Part shown: positions 34,811 to 36,518 of the stretch, in pieces
Position numbering within the stretch: position 1 is the stretch's first letter
Layout of the letters: every line of letters starts with the position of its first letter
Assembly: GCA_016207685.1 (NCBI GenBank)
Contig: JACQPE010000025.1
Span: 1-36,518 of the forward strand
Direction of reading: 5' to 3'
Length of the DNA stretch: 36,518 bases
From: Elusimicrobiota bacterium
Lineage (GTDB): Bacteria > Elusimicrobiota > Elusimicrobia > JACQPE01
Position numbers and translations under genes: made by a program
The notes under the pieces: generated by a model
The model's database searches: none
What the model was told of the DNA's origin: nothing
The model's input: the letters and a program-made list of their open reading frames with translations, nothing else

Positions 34811-34885
34811 ATCGTCACTCCGGCGCAAGCCGGAGCACGGGTCCCGGCGGGGACTTGATACCGTCTTTCGCCGATATGACGGGAC
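34811..34885. repeat. REP-like palindromic intergenic element
   Basis: CTCCGGC-GCAA-GCCGGAG (34818-34835), bounded by CGTCA (34813-34817) and TGACG (34877-34881). Confidence 0.5.
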
Positions 34886-34930
34886 AAAAAAATCCTGTGG
34901 TCCCGAAGGAAGTGCCTGTCAACTGCGGAA

Positions 34931-36496
34931 TTACGGTTTAGCAGACGAGAAGGCGGTTGTTAAGATTTTCAGGGCGGCTAGTTGGGAGTTGGGGGAGTCG
35001 GAAAAAGTGGCTAGTGCCGTTAAGGTGGATGGCAATTGATTGATTGTTTCCGGGTCGCCGAAGGCGATGGCCAGAGAGGGGACACGAGGATTGACCGCAA
35101 GGGCGGCGTTAATTTTTTCGATGTCCTGTGGTTCAAGGCCGAGAACACCGGAGAAGGCGCGGGGTTTGTGAAAAATACCGATTAATAGGGGAGCCTTGGG
35201 GTAGCGCGCGTTTTGGGGTGGTTTTAAGTCAAAGCCTGATGAGGCTAGAATTTTGGCAAAAGATGGAAGATGCGCTTTATCGTGCATGGAGGCGATAAGG
35301 TGGCGCAGAGCGGGTTTGGCCTGACGCACGGCCAAACCTACGGTTTTGGCGCTCCAAAATTCGCCGCTCGGGATAAAATCAGTTTTTTTGTTGCCCACCT
35401 CAAGATATCGCAAGGGACCCGCGGGCCAGGGCAAATGGCGCGCACGGCCATGCGGCCACGCGAGGCATTCATGGGCTAATTTCAGGGCTGATTTTTGATG
35501 GATCGACTCAAGGTTCAAGAAATCGTTTGCGGCGGGCATGGCGCCGGCGGCTGAATCTTCCAGGCGACCCAGGAGACGTTCGATTCTTGTTGACGCGGCG
35601 TTAAAAATCGTTTGATCCAAGAATTTTTTCTCATAGAGACTATTGAGAGTTTTGATGGCGGACCAGGGCTCCGGCGGATAAAGCAGAATGTCGTTTCCGG
35701 CAATGAGCCCCAAGCGCAGGTAGTCTTTTTCGCTAAAATTTTGGACAATAGCGCCCATCATTAATGCGTCGGTGATGACAACGCCGCCAAAGCCCAATTT
35801 TTGGCGCAAGATGTTTTTGATCCAGCGCTCCGATAGAGAAGCCGGAAGAGAATCGATTTCGGTTTGTATCAAATGACATGACATGACCGAGCTGGCCTTT
35901 GAAATGAGGGCTCGGTAGGGCTGCCAGTCATTTTTTTCAAGCTTGGCCAGCGGCCGCTCAATGCGCGCCAACTCCAAATGAGAATCCACCCGCGTATCAC
36001 CATGACCCGGAAAGTGTTTTAGGCAGGAGGCAACTCGATTTTTTTCTAGGTTTTCCAAGAAGGCGTCCGCCAGTTTGGCGACTATTTTGGGATCGCTTCC
36101 GAAAGAGCGAATGCTAACGATGGGGTTGTCCGGCCGCGCATGCAAATCAATCACCGGCGCAAAAATCCAGTTAATGCCCAGAAGTTTGGCTTGGGCGGCT
36201 GTGATGTTGCCTTTAAGCCTGGCATTGTCAAGATTATTATTGCGGCCGATGCCCATATTGGAAACCATCTCGGTCATGTCGCTTATTTGGCTGCCCGCAC
36301 CGTTTTCAAAATCAGAGGCGAATAAGAGCGGCTTTCCGGCATGAGCGCGCAATTTTCTAGTTAGCGCGGCGACTTCGTGAGCCTTGCCGCCGTAAAGGCA
36401 GAACCCGCAAACCCCAGCGTCAATAAGTTTGATGGCTTCCTTGAGGTCATGCACCCCAAAGCGAAACGCCGGCATGATGAATCGGGAAGTGTTCAT
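34931..36496 (-). CDS. Glycoside hydrolase family 3 protein (beta-N-acetylhexosaminidase/NagZ-like)
   Basis: CLKHFPGHGDTRVDSHLELARI, VVITDALMMGAIVQNFS. Confidence 0.88.
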   Translation of the reverse strand: MNTSRFIMPAFRFGVHDLKEAIKLIDAGVCGFCLYGGKAHEVAALTRKLRAHAGKPLLFASDFENGAGSQISDMTEMVSNMGIGRNNNLDNARLKGNITAAQAKLLGINWIFAPVIDLHARPDNPIVSIRSFGSDPKIVAKLADAFLENLEKNRVASCLKHFPGHGDTRVDSHLELARIERPLAKLEKNDWQPYRALISKASSVMSCHLIQTEIDSLPASLSERWIKNILRQKLGFGGVVITDALMMGAIVQNFSEKDYLRLGLIAGNDILLYPPEPWSAIKTLNSLYEKKFLDQTIFNAASTRIERLLGRLEDSAAGAMPAANDFLNLESIHQKSALKLAHECLAWPHGRARHLPWPAGPLRYLEVGNKKTDFIPSGEFWSAKTVGLAVRQAKPALRHLIASMHDKAHLPSFAKILASSGFDLKPPQNARYPKAPLLIGIFHKPRAFSGVLGLEPQDIEKINAALAVNPRVPSLAIAFGDPETINQLPSTLTALATFSDSPNSQLAALKILTTAFSSAKP

Positions 36497-36504
36497 GGAA
36501 AAAA

Positions 36505-36518
36505 GTTCCAAGTTCCAA
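36505..36518. repeat. Heptamer tract GTTCCAA x2 (cut by the window end) upstream of the GH3 gene
   Basis: Two exact copies; same heptamer as the right arm at spoIID. Confidence 0.75.

Overview
The window is a gene-dense bacterial chromosomal segment. Gene content and order (ruvC-ruvA-ruvB-DUF2905-spoIID-queA, tgt-yajC-secD-secF, waaA, type IV pilus-like prepilins) suggest an uncultivated Gram-negative lineage, possibly Elusimicrobiota-like; this is inference only. Most genes are ordinary housekeeping or cell-envelope genes. The unusual signal is a dispersed set of tandem 7-bp repeats. At least ten loci carry 2-5 copies of a heptamer whose sequence is private to the locus (GTTGCGG, GTTGCGC, GTTCCAA, GTTCCCC, GTTTTGA, GTCCAAA, GTCGAAT, GTCAGGG, AAGGGGT and others). 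Many fit GTYNNNN, and several are arranged as inverted arms around a short spacer. They sit immediately upstream of start codons, inside signal or leader peptides (spoIID, two prepilins), or inside conserved genes. In ruvC the tract puts the two halves out of frame, and a change of +1 or -2 repeat units would restore one open frame. In tgt a perfect 20-bp heptad hairpin followed by a T-rich stretch lies directly after an in-frame TAA that splits the gene. This resembles cyanobacterial STRR heptamers and phase-variable simple repeats, but I cannot place it in a named family. Separately, palindromic segments lie in frame inside an HTTM-DCC protein and possibly inside a metalloprotease, reminiscent of Rickettsia palindromic elements. 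No rRNA, tRNA, CRISPR array or transposase was recognised.
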